Shown here piece by piece: positions 51,186 to 58,937 of a stretch of DNA of 64,000 nt; positions within the stretch are counted from its first letter, which is position 1; each line of letters starts with the position of its first letter. The position numbers were made by a program, and so were the translations under genes. The notes beneath the pieces were generated by a model. It was not told the origin of the DNA and ran no database searches. It saw only the letters and a program-made list of their open reading frames with translations. The DNA lies in the NCBI RefSeq assembly GCF_023205095.1, contig NZ_CP046242.1:2283001-2347000 (forward strand). Direction: 5' to 3'. The stretch comes from Bizionia sp. M204 (lineage in GTDB: Bacteria > Bacteroidota > Bacteroidia > Flavobacteriales > Flavobacteriaceae).

Positions 51186-52116
51186 CGTCTTCATTAAATT
51201 TAGAAAATTTAGTTGTATTTTCTTTTGATTCATTAAAATTGTTATCGAAACTGTCGCCAACAGCATCATCTAGAAACTTGTAAGTCAGCATTTTGTAATA
51301 GAGTTTCGCAGCTAAAAAATCGGAAGAACGCTCGTTTTCATTTGGGCATAATTCCACAATATCAAAACCTACCACATTTTTTTCCGCAAAAACTTGACGT
51401 AAAAATTCAAGTGTTTCATACCATAGTAAACCGCCTGGTTCTGGTGTTCCTGTGCTTGGCATGATAGACGGATCAAAAGCGTCTAAATCTATTGTAATAA
51501 ATACATTTTCCGTCATCTGATCGATTGCTGAATCCATCCAAGTATCATCCACAGCCATATCATGAGCAAAATATGTTTTGTCAAAATCCATTACGGTAGT
51601 TTCAATAACATCCATACTTCGGATACCAACTTGAATTAAATTTGCTGTTTGACTTGCTTCATAAAGCGCACACGCGTGATTGCATTTACTACCATGGTAT
51701 TCTTTACGTAAATCGGCATGTGCATCTAATTGCAGTACGGTAAGGTTATCAAAGCACTCATTAAATGCTCTAATGGTACCAATAGAAATTGAATGCTCAC
51801 CACCAAAAGCAGTAACAAATTTGTTGCGTTTAATATACTTTTTTGTTGCTTCATGAACCGCATCAACCATTTTTTCTGGTGATGAATTTTCAGTAATAGG
51901 CTTCGCTAAATATACACCTTGTTTGTATACCTCTGTTCCTGTTTCAATATCATAAAGCTCCATGTTTTCTGACGCATTTAAAAATGCTTCTGGACCTTTA
52001 TCCGCGCCTTTTTGCCATGTACTTGTGCCATCATAAGGTACAGATATTAATACGATTTTTGAGCTATCTAATTTGGAATATTGCTCCTCTATTCCTGCAT
52101 ACGTTTTATTGTCCAT
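51175..52116 (-). CDS. speB: Agmatinase (ureohydrolase)
   Basis: This 313-residue enzyme has the Mn-binding ureohydrolase motifs: GGEHSI (His108), DAHADL (Asp131, His133, Asp135) and ITIDLDAFDPS (Asp210, Asp212). It turns agmatine into putrescine and urea. Its start overlaps speA's end by 11 bases, and its end overlaps the deoxyhypusine-synthase-like gene. A C-terminal tail (FNEDDDN) is unusually acidic. Confidence 0.92.
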   Translation of the reverse strand: MDNKTYAGIEEQYSKLDSSKIVLISVPYDGTSTWQKGADKGPEAFLNASENMELYDIETGTEVYKQGVYLAKPITENSSPEKMVDAVHEATKKYIKRNKFVTAFGGEHSISIGTIRAFNECFDNLTVLQLDAHADLRKEYHGSKCNHACALYEASQTANLIQVGIRSMDVIETTVMDFDKTYFAHDMAVDDTWMDSAIDQMTENVFITIDLDAFDPSIMPSTGTPEPGGLLWYETLEFLRQVFAEKNVVGFDIVELCPNENERSSDFLAAKLYYKMLTYKFLDDAVGDSFDNNFNESKENTTKFSKFNEDDDN

Positions 52117-53506
52117 TGTAACCTAAAATTTTAAGTAAGTCTTCACTTTTTTGTTGTTCCGCAAATAATTTTGTGGTGATGTTTCCATCAGCATCTTTAT
52201 TAATTAATACATGTTTTGGTGATGGTATTAAGCAATGCTGCAATCCACCAAATCCACCAATGGTTTCCTGATAAGCTCCTGTATTGAAAAAGCCAATATA
52301 CAACGGTTTATCCTTATTATATTTTGGTAAATAAATAGCATTCATGTGTTGTTCACTGTTATAGTAATCATCACTATCGCAGGTTAAACCTCCCAATAGT
52401 ACACGTTCATAACTCTCGTACCAACGGTTAATTGGCAACATAATAAACCGCTTATTAATTGCCCAAGTATCTGGTAAGGTCGTGATAAATGATGAATTAA
52501 TCATATTCCATTTTTCACGATCATTTTGTTGTTTTTGATAAAGGACTTCATAAATAGCACCGCCACTTTCGCCAACTGTAAAACTTCCAAACTCTGTAAA
52601 AATATTTGGAACGGCTACATCTTCATTCTCGCATGCTAAATTTATTTGATTGATAATTTCATCAATCATATACTCGTAGTCAAATTCAAATGCTAATGAA
52701 TTTTTTATTGGAAATCCACCACCAATATTCAGACTATCTAAGGTTGGACAAATCTTTTTTAAGCTGGTGTAAACCTTTAAACACTTTGCCAATTCATTCC
52801 AGTAATAGGCGTTATCGCGAATTCCAGTATTAATAAAAAAGTGTAACATTTTAAGTTTAACTTTCTTATTATCTTGAATTTGGTTTTTATAAAATGGCAC
52901 GATGTTTTTATATCCAATCCCTAAACGAGACGTATAAAACTCGAATTTTGGTTCTTCTTCAGAAGCAATACGAATACCAATATTGTATTTTCCTTTTATT
53001 TCTTCGGAAAGTAAATCTATTTCTTCATAGTTATCAATAATTGGAATACAGTTTTTCTGTCCACTATTGATTAGTCTAGCAATATTAGTTACATATTGCG
53101 AACGTTTAAAACCATTACAGATTACATAGGTTTTATCTGTAATTTTACCTTCCACTTTTAAATTTTCAACAATGTCTATGTCGAAAGCAGATGATGTTTC
53201 AATATGAATGTCGTTTGTTAACGCTTCATCTAAGACGTGTTTAAAGTGGGAACTTTTTGTACAATAGCAATAATTATACTTGCCTTTATATTTATTATTT
53301 TTTATGGCTTTTGCAAACCAACCTTTTGCGCGCTGAATATTATTTGATATTTGCGGTAAATAGGTAAATTTTAAGGGAGTTCCATAATCCTCAACCAGTT
53401 GCATAAGGTCTACATCATGGAATTCTAGTGTTTTATCTTCCAGTTTAAATTCTTCTTGTGGAAAATCAAAGGTTTGATTGATTAGATCAATATATTTTGT
53501 ATTCAT
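52106..53506 (-). CDS. speA: Arginine decarboxylase (PLP-dependent, fold III)
   Basis: This 466-residue enzyme has an alanine-racemase-like barrel with the PLP Lys84 in CTKSSHFKHV and a glycine loop (SLNIGGGFPIKN). Product-side residues include the GLTCDSDD segment with the Cys-Asp pair. It is much shorter than E. coli SpeA and fits the compact Bacteroidota form. It makes agmatine, the substrate of SpeB. As first gene of the operon it has a 336-base upstream region with hairpins. Confidence 0.87.
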   Translation of the reverse strand: MNTKYIDLINQTFDFPQEEFKLEDKTLEFHDVDLMQLVEDYGTPLKFTYLPQISNNIQRAKGWFAKAIKNNKYKGKYNYCYCTKSSHFKHVLDEALTNDIHIETSSAFDIDIVENLKVEGKITDKTYVICNGFKRSQYVTNIARLINSGQKNCIPIIDNYEEIDLLSEEIKGKYNIGIRIASEEEPKFEFYTSRLGIGYKNIVPFYKNQIQDNKKVKLKMLHFFINTGIRDNAYYWNELAKCLKVYTSLKKICPTLDSLNIGGGFPIKNSLAFEFDYEYMIDEIINQINLACENEDVAVPNIFTEFGSFTVGESGGAIYEVLYQKQQNDREKWNMINSSFITTLPDTWAINKRFIMLPINRWYESYERVLLGGLTCDSDDYYNSEQHMNAIYLPKYNKDKPLYIGFFNTGAYQETIGGFGGLQHCLIPSPKHVLINKDADGNITTKLFAEQQKSEDLLKILGYNGQ

Positions 53507-53627
53507 TAATTTTGATGTTTAAAATTTAAAGGTACGAACTGATATTATTTTCAGCGATAATATAACATTAAATTATAAAATAATCAAACTTGAATTTGAG
53601 GATGAGTCGTAGGAATAAAGCCAAATA

Positions 53628-53648
53628 AATGTTGGCTTGATAATATGT
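53628..53648 (-). other. Inverted repeat AAGCCAA-N7-TTGGCTT
   Basis: A perfect 7-base stem with a 7-base loop, about 120 bases before the speA start. On the minus strand the right arm is followed by TATT only, so it is a weak terminator at best. It could be a leader hairpin. Confidence 0.4.
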
Positions 53649-53694
53649 ATGAAACGGAAGTTAGCTCTAAAATTCGGTTACTTAATCTGTAAGC

Positions 53695-53729
53695 GGCTTT
53701 TGAAAATGACTTCCTGAAAGTCAAAAGCC
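53695..53729 (-). other. Inverted repeat GGCTTTTGA-N17-TCAAAAGCC
   Basis: Nine-base perfect arms. A competing inner stem GACTT/AAGTC (53708-53722) shares bases with the outer one, so two folds exclude each other. No T run follows on either strand. Confidence 0.4.
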
Positions 53730-53834
53730 CGAAAATAAAAACAGTTTTCAATTTGTTCAGCTAAATGCGGTGCAAATGAAATATATTTTTTTGAATTTCG
53801 AGCTTTTTTTTTATCTTTTTTTAATTGCATTAAA

Positions 53835-53851
53835 ATGCTGTTTTACAGCAT
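53835..53851 (-). terminator. Short terminator at the end of the pseudouridine synthase gene
   Basis: ATGCTGT-TTT-ACAGCAT is a perfect 7-base stem that overlaps the stop codon. On the minus strand it is followed by TTTT. Confidence 0.45.
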
Positions 53852-54718
53852 CCTAAGCGTGTTGATTTCTTGAATTGTAAGATGTTTCCAATGACCTCTT
53901 GGAATATCTTTCTTGGTAAGATGCGCAATAGCCACACAATCAATCTTAATGATATCGTAATTTAGGTGTTCAAAAATAGTTCGGATAATTGTGTTTCCTG
54001 TATTTTTAATTTTTAAACCAATCAGATTCTTGCTCTGACCTTCAATATAACTAATCTCTTCTACAGGTGTTAACTTGCCATCAATTTTTATACCTTCTTG
54101 AATACTTTTTAAATCTTCGAATTTCAGATTCTTATCTAATTCCACCTGGAATAAACGCGGTACACCATGTTTAGAATTTGTGAATTTTTTCACAATCTCC
54201 TCATCATTGGTAAACAATAATAAACCCGTGGAATTTCTTCCTAAGCGTCCAATAGGCTTTATACGAGAATCCGTAGCGTTTGCCACTAAATCCATAACTG
54301 TTCTCCCTTTACCTTCACTCGTTGTGGTAGCAAAACCTTTTGGCTTATTTAATAAAACGTAAGCTTTTTTTTCTGGATTTATACGTCTGCCATCATAACG
54401 AACATCATCTTCCAATTTCACTTTATAACCCATTTCAATAACAGGTTTTCCATTAACGGTTACCAATCCAATAGCAATATGCTCATCGGCTTCACGACGG
54501 GAACAAATTCCTGAATTAGCAATGTATTTATTTAATCGGATTTCTCCTGAATCCTTCTTTTTGTTAGGTGTTGCCTTTGGCTTTATTGGCGCGTTTCCTC
54601 GTGCAAAACTTTTACTTTTTTCGTTGTTAGAACCACGTCCCGAAACTTTATCTTTTCCGTCTTGCTGTCCTCTTCCTGCGGATTTTCCTTTTCCGCTACT
54701 TCCTTGCTGTCTGCTCAT
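53843..54718 (-). CDS. RsuA/RluB-family pseudouridine synthase with Asp-to-Gly at the catalytic site
   Basis: This 291-residue protein has a Gly/Ser/Lys-rich N-terminal extension (about residues 1-57), an S4 RNA-binding domain (about 60-105, LNKYIANSGICSRREADEHI) and the RsuA-type catalytic domain (VLLNKPKGFATTT). The catalytic loop normally reads GRLD-x-x-(T/S)-x-GLLL. Here it reads GRLGRNSTGLLL: residue 160 is Gly (codon GGA) where the nucleophilic Asp is expected. Either the protein has lost catalysis and only binds RNA, or the subgroup is unusual. Its neighbours do not explain it. Confidence 0.85.
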   Translation of the reverse strand: MSRQQGSSGKGKSAGRGQQDGKDKVSGRGSNNEKSKSFARGNAPIKPKATPNKKKDSGEIRLNKYIANSGICSRREADEHIAIGLVTVNGKPVIEMGYKVKLEDDVRYDGRRINPEKKAYVLLNKPKGFATTTSEGKGRTVMDLVANATDSRIKPIGRLGRNSTGLLLFTNDEEIVKKFTNSKHGVPRLFQVELDKNLKFEDLKSIQEGIKIDGKLTPVEEISYIEGQSKNLIGLKIKNTGNTIIRTIFEHLNYDIIKIDCVAIAHLTKKDIPRGHWKHLTIQEINTLRML

Positions 54719-54812
54719 GATTACTAAATTTTAGGCAAAGGTAATACAATAGTTGACATTTTAATGAATTAACCTACAGATTCAATTGGCTAAACATTGA
54801 ATATATAGTCTC

Positions 54813-55718
54813 TTAAAATATTCTAGATAGGACCAAATCCACATTAATTAGAAGAATACTAAATACACCAGCAACAATAATAAACTTCAAAATATTATGA
54901 AGTATGAGATAGTGTGTTTTTGTTTTAGAAAGCCAAAGCAACAAAAGAAACACCACGAGCAACAAAATACAGGTATAGAAAAACAGGTACATATGGCCAA
55001 TTTCAAATTTATACAGCACCAAATAGCTAGGAATAAGGGTTAGTAATGTTAATACTGTCAGCATAATTTTAGATGCTTTTTCGCCGTAAACAACGGGAAT
55101 TGTATGGTAATTTTGAACCAAATCTCCTTTTATGTTTTCTAAATCTTTTGTCAATTCGCGCATAGAGATAATTAAAAACAAAAATGTAGCGTGTACAAAA
55201 ATGACCGTTTCAAAATTCCGATAATAAATGAAAATGGCAAAAAATGGTGTAATAGTTAAAATGGCAGATGTTAGATTGCCAATAAAAGGTAATTTTTTAA
55301 GTTTATGCGAATACAACCAGATTCCAAAAATATAAAGCGAAAAGAAAATGACCGCTCTAAAGGACACATAGCTGGCCATGATGACGGCAATAAAATTTAA
55401 TAAAAAGTAAAAGGAAAGCTTGGTATTTTGGCTTACTAATCTGTCAAGTTGAGACTTAATAGGTCTGTTTATTAAATCTTTTTCAGAATCGTAAAAACTA
55501 TTGATAATATATCCACCGGCAATAGTTGCTGACGATGCTAGCACGAGCATAAATAAATTTAAGTCGAAAACAACTTCACGAAGCGGTAAATCATGAGCTA
55601 AAATATAAACAGCGGTTAAATATTGCGCAATGATTATAATGAGAATATTATACCCACGAATAACCGAAAACAGACTAAAAAATTTTAGTAAAATGTGTTT
55701 TTGCCTGCGAGAAAACAT
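54813..55718 (-). CDS. UbiA-family prenyltransferase
   Basis: This 301-residue membrane protein has about nine spans and the family's two Asp-rich motifs: NSFYDSEKD (about residue 87) and DLENIKGD. It belongs to the group often named geranylgeranylglycerol-phosphate geranylgeranyltransferase in Flavobacteria, though the true acceptor is uncertain. It follows mevalonate kinase by 11 bases, which links isoprenoid supply to lipid prenylation. Confidence 0.85.
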   Translation of the reverse strand: MFSRRQKHILLKFFSLFSVIRGYNILIIIIAQYLTAVYILAHDLPLREVVFDLNLFMLVLASSATIAGGYIINSFYDSEKDLINRPIKSQLDRLVSQNTKLSFYFLLNFIAVIMASYVSFRAVIFFSLYIFGIWLYSHKLKKLPFIGNLTSAILTITPFFAIFIYYRNFETVIFVHATFLFLIISMRELTKDLENIKGDLVQNYHTIPVVYGEKASKIMLTVLTLLTLIPSYLVLYKFEIGHMYLFFYTCILLLVVFLLLLWLSKTKTHYLILHNILKFIIVAGVFSILLINVDLVLSRIF

Positions 55719-55729
55719 GTTTGAAAAAT

Positions 55730-56659
55730 TTAGAAGTTGTAAACGACTTCTAATTTATAATCCGAAAGTGATTTTTTGGCTTGATCAATATCTTCAGTAA
55801 AACCTAAAATATAACCGCCTCCACCGGAGCCACAAAGTTTTAAGTAATACTCATTGGTTTCAATGCCTTTTTGCCACAGCTCATGAAATTGCAATGGAAT
55901 CATTGGTTTAAAATGATTCAACACAACTTTTGATAATTGCTTGGTGTTTTTGAAAAGTGATTTTACATCTCCCTTCAAAAAATCGTCTACGCAAGCATCG
56001 GTATGTTTTATGAATTGATTTTTAAGCATATTACGGAAACCTTCCTGCTTCATATTCTCCATAAAAATACGTACCATGGGAGCCGTTTCGCCAACCACAC
56101 CACTATCTAATAAAAAAACGGCACCTTTACCATCAGCCGTTTGCGACGGAATTCCAGTAGCTTCAATATTATCTTTAGAGTTGATAAGGATTGGAATACT
56201 TAAATAACTATTTAACGGATCGAGACCCGAAGACTTACCATGGAAAAACGATTCCATTTCAGAAAAAATAGTTTTTAATTGAATGAGTTTTTCACGTGTT
56301 AAATTTTCTAAAACCGTGATTTTATTTTGTGCATACTGATCATAAAGTGCAGCTACTAAAGCACCACTGCTACCAACGCCGTACCCTTGCGGAATGGACG
56401 AATCAAAATACATGCCTGCTTCCACATCTGCTTTTAAAGTTGCTATATCAAAAGTGACTAATTCTGGATTAATTTGCTCTAAATAATCAGCAAAACGTTT
56501 TAAACTTAAATTAGATTTAATAGAGGATTCTGTGGGGTTTTCGGCCACCTTTAAAGCACCATTATAAAAATTATATGGTATAGATAAACCTTTGGAATCT
56601 TTAATGATTCCATACTCTCCGAAGAGCAATATTTTTGAGTAAAAAAGGGGTCCTTTCAT
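55730..56659 (-). CDS. Mevalonate kinase (GHMP family)
   Basis: This 309-residue kinase has an N-terminal SKILLFGEYGII, the ATP loop PQGYGVGSSGALVAAL (about residues 90-105), FHGKSSGLDPL and the C-terminal GSGGGG loop. The motifs best fit mevalonate kinase, which phosphorylates mevalonate in the cytoplasm. The decarboxylase is immediately upstream and the UbiA gene downstream. Confidence 0.85.
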   Translation of the reverse strand: MKGPLFYSKILLFGEYGIIKDSKGLSIPYNFYNGALKVAENPTESSIKSNLSLKRFADYLEQINPELVTFDIATLKADVEAGMYFDSSIPQGYGVGSSGALVAALYDQYAQNKITVLENLTREKLIQLKTIFSEMESFFHGKSSGLDPLNSYLSIPILINSKDNIEATGIPSQTADGKGAVFLLDSGVVGETAPMVRIFMENMKQEGFRNMLKNQFIKHTDACVDDFLKGDVKSLFKNTKQLSKVVLNHFKPMIPLQFHELWQKGIETNEYYLKLCGSGGGGYILGFTEDIDQAKKSLSDYKLEVVYNF

Positions 56660-56723
56660 AAATTAGTATTCAGTTATCAGCATTCAGTATACAGAAACCG
56701 TATAACAAAGATACGTAATAAAA

Positions 56724-57833
56724 TTATATTTGAGTAGCACCAAAACCAATTTGGTCTGAAATAAAATGCTGGTTTTGGCAATATGTAACAAGCTCGTTCT
56801 TAATAAATTCTAGAATTGGAACAGCATCGCGTTTAGGGTATAACACATGTACATTTGCTCCAGCATCTAATGTAAAACTAATTGGTAAACCCGTTTTTTC
56901 ACGGAAATCCCAGATGGCATTTATTACTTTTAAGGTATTAGGCTTCATTAAAATAAAGTACGGCATACTTGTCATCATCATTGCATGAAGCGTTAATGCC
57001 TCACTCTCAACCAAACCAATGAATGCGTCCAAATCGCCTGATTCCAAAATGATTTTCATTTTTTCTAGATTATCATGTGCTTGCTGAAAGCGATTTTGCG
57101 CATACGGATGATCATACATTAAATTGTGGCCAACCGTACTACTTACCTGCTTTTCGCCTTTGTCAACGAGTAAAATAGTGTCTTGATACTCTTTAAATAT
57201 ATCGTGAACTGGATACGGGTATTTTGTTCCAAATAAATTGCTACTTCCTTCCACGACGTTCGTTTCTCCCCAAACAATTACATCGCCTTCAATACTTCGG
57301 CAAGCGGAACCTGATCCTAAACGTGCCAAAAATGATGCTTTTTGGTTAAAGTATTTTTCATCATAAGAACTCTCATCTACGTTCAAGGTGACATCTTTTT
57401 CAATAATTTGTTTTTCAACACTCATTAAACACAAGGCCAAAGCACTCATACCAGATGCAGACGAAGCAATTCCCGAACTGTGTGGAAAAGTGTTTTTGGT
57501 TTCAATAATAAAATGATAATCTTTTAAAAATGGCAAATACTGCTCCACGCGTTCAAAAAAGGTTTGAATTTTTGGCTTAAAATCTTCTTTTTTGTTACCC
57601 TCTAAAAATACATCAAATGAAAAAGTATCATTGGTATCTTTCGCTTTAAACGAAAGCGTGGTAATAGTTTTGCAATTACTTAATGTAAAACTGATAGAAG
57701 GGTTTTCAGGAATTTGATTTTTACGTTTTCCCCAATATTTAATTAAAGCAATATTACTAGGTGATTCCCAAGCAACTTGACCGTTTGGACGTGTTTCTGA
57801 AAAATTTTCCGGAATGAAATGTTGTTCTGTCAT
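56724..57833 (-). CDS. mvaD: Diphosphomevalonate decarboxylase
   Basis: This 369-residue GHMP-family enzyme has the MvaD-specific signature ALIKYWGKR near residue 29, SSGIASSASGMSALAL (about 115-130) and SGSACRSIEGDVIVW. It turns mevalonate diphosphate into isopentenyl diphosphate. A 64-base gap separates it from mevalonate kinase. The DUF1697 gene ends 9 bases before it. Confidence 0.92.
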   Translation of the reverse strand: MTEQHFIPENFSETRPNGQVAWESPSNIALIKYWGKRKNQIPENPSISFTLSNCKTITTLSFKAKDTNDTFSFDVFLEGNKKEDFKPKIQTFFERVEQYLPFLKDYHFIIETKNTFPHSSGIASSASGMSALALCLMSVEKQIIEKDVTLNVDESSYDEKYFNQKASFLARLGSGSACRSIEGDVIVWGETNVVEGSSNLFGTKYPYPVHDIFKEYQDTILLVDKGEKQVSSTVGHNLMYDHPYAQNRFQQAHDNLEKMKIILESGDLDAFIGLVESEALTLHAMMMTSMPYFILMKPNTLKVINAIWDFREKTGLPISFTLDAGANVHVLYPKRDAVPILEFIKNELVTYCQNQHFISDQIGFGATQI

Positions 57834-57842
57834 CGACTCATT

Positions 57843-58373
57843 TTATGCTGACAAAGATAATAACTTTAGCATTGTGTTATAGTTTCTAGCGGTTGCAAAT
57901 GTATTTAATTTTTGTTCGAAGAAACTTACATTGAATTTCGCCTGCCCAAAGCCTTTTTCGCAAAAAAAATAAATGCAGTCGTTTATAATTTCGTATTCTT
58001 CACCTTCATAGACTTTTTCTGAAGCTTCACGTACTAAATCAGCATCTGGTGTTTTATGAAGCATGATAAAATAACTGGCTTTCTTTTTTTCTTCGGAAAA
58101 GGGACTCGAATTAAAAATACGTTCTAAATCATGACGTGTTTTCACTAAAACTGATACCTCAAATCCAAATTGTTTTAAAATAGCCGCAGTAATATCCGGT
58201 TCTATTTCTGCTATATCGTTGGCTGCCGATTCTAAAATAACATTCCCACTTTGAATATAGGTTTTAACGTTTTTATACCCAGATTTAGTTAATAAATCCC
58301 GTAAATCAGCCATCGGGATTTTTTTATGTCCACCAACGTTAATCCCTTTTAAAAGCAAGACAAAAGTTGTCAT
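57843..58373 (-). CDS. DUF1697 protein
   Basis: This 176-residue protein has the DUF1697 start (FVLLLKGINVGGHKKIPMADLRDLL) and the central YIQSGNVIL and RNYNTMLKL motifs. It is soluble and common in bacteria, and no reaction is established. It lies between a toxin-antitoxin pair (abutting its start) and mvaD. Confidence 0.88.
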   Translation of the reverse strand: MTTFVLLLKGINVGGHKKIPMADLRDLLTKSGYKNVKTYIQSGNVILESAANDIAEIEPDITAAILKQFGFEVSVLVKTRHDLERIFNSSPFSEEKKKASYFIMLHKTPDADLVREASEKVYEGEEYEIINDCIYFFCEKGFGQAKFNVSFFEQKLNTFATARNYNTMLKLLSLSA

Positions 58374-58646
58374 TTAATAGTCTTGTTTTAGATTTAAAAA
58401 TCTATAAACTAAAATACCATCTGGTTTTTGCACATAATGAATGGAATAATTGAATTTCTGTAAAGACACCGCACGAACGTGCTTATAACGAATTTGAAAA
58501 GCATAGGGAAATTCTAATATTAAATCCATTTGTCTATTTACATCTGACCAAAACTCATTTTCGCAACCATTGAATTCCATAAAACATTTTGCTTTATGAA
58601 ATTCTAGCCTTGCTTCTTCAGTAAACTCAACAGTTTTAACGTCCAT
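58374..58646 (-). CDS. RelE/ParE-family toxin
   Basis: This 90-residue protein has the RelE/ParE fold pattern: FTEEARLEFHKAKCFM helices, then FPYAFQIRYKHVRAVSLQKFNYSIHYV strands and a short tail. RelE toxins cut mRNA on the ribosome; ParE types block gyrase. The sequence does not tell which. Its start overlaps the antitoxin's end by 11 bases, the usual order. Confidence 0.85.
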   Translation of the reverse strand: MDVKTVEFTEEARLEFHKAKCFMEFNGCENEFWSDVNRQMDLILEFPYAFQIRYKHVRAVSLQKFNYSIHYVQKPDGILVYRFLNLKQDY

Positions 58647-58881
58647 ATTCTTTCTTTATCTCTTCCCAAGAATAGGTTTTAAGTGTTCCTTTTTCGTGAC
58701 GTTCAATCATATCATCCATCATTTTTTTATATTCTCCTGATGGTTCGCTATAACGTAAAGCCGTATCTTCTATCATATATTCCAGATAATTTTTCAAGGA
58801 ACGCTTTTCAAGTTTTGCCTGCTTTTCAAGAATAGCAATGGCTTTATCGTCTAGTTCAATTAATTTTTTTGTCTTTCCCAT
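58636..58881 (-). CDS. Antitoxin, ribbon-helix-helix type
   Basis: This 81-residue protein starts KKLIELDDKAIAILEKQA and continues KRSLKNYLEYMIE, a short RHH DNA-binding N-terminus. The C-terminal half (about residues 50-81, YKKMMDDMIERHEKGTLKTYSWEEI) should wrap the toxin. Two palindromes upstream are likely the autoregulatory operators. Confidence 0.8.
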   Translation of the reverse strand: MGKTKKLIELDDKAIAILEKQAKLEKRSLKNYLEYMIEDTALRYSEPSGEYKKMMDDMIERHEKGTLKTYSWEEIKKEYGR

Positions 58882-58883
58882 GA

Positions 58884-58900
58884 TATATAGATTCTATATA
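58884..58900 (-). promoter_or_regulatory. Palindromic operator 1 of the toxin-antitoxin genes
   Basis: TATATAGA-T-TCTATATA is a perfect dyad around one base, beginning 3 bases upstream of the antitoxin ATG. It shares TATATAGATT with the second palindrome. Confidence 0.6.
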
Positions 58901-58923
58901 CTAAATATATAAAAAATATATCG

Positions 58924-58937
58924 AATCTATATAGATT
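58924..58937 (-). promoter_or_regulatory. Palindromic operator 2, overlapping the baiN-like stop codon
   Basis: AATCTATATAGATT is a perfect 14-base palindrome, about 38 bases from operator 1 centre to centre. It overlaps the stop codon of the upstream flavoprotein gene. No TAnnTTTG box is seen close by. Confidence 0.55.

Larger units (their letters stand above)
53507..53842. other. 336-base intergenic region before the polyamine operon
   Basis: No gene is seen on either strand. It holds three inverted repeats, listed separately. Just upstream of speA a minus-strand TACCTTTA (53534 down to 53527) resembles a -7 box with its last base changed. A leader with regulatory structure is possible. 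Confidence 0.5.

Noticed and set aside
51185-51269. The longest possible start of the DHS-like gene
   Set aside because: It would put about 28 extra, unconserved residues deep inside speB. The ATG at 51185 or 51194 matches the family's start.
53843-54718. A frameshift or sequencing error as the reason for the missing Asp in the pseudouridine synthase
   Set aside because: The frame is intact around the motif. One base change (GGA to GAC needs two, GAT two) would not restore Asp, so a simple single-base error is unlikely.
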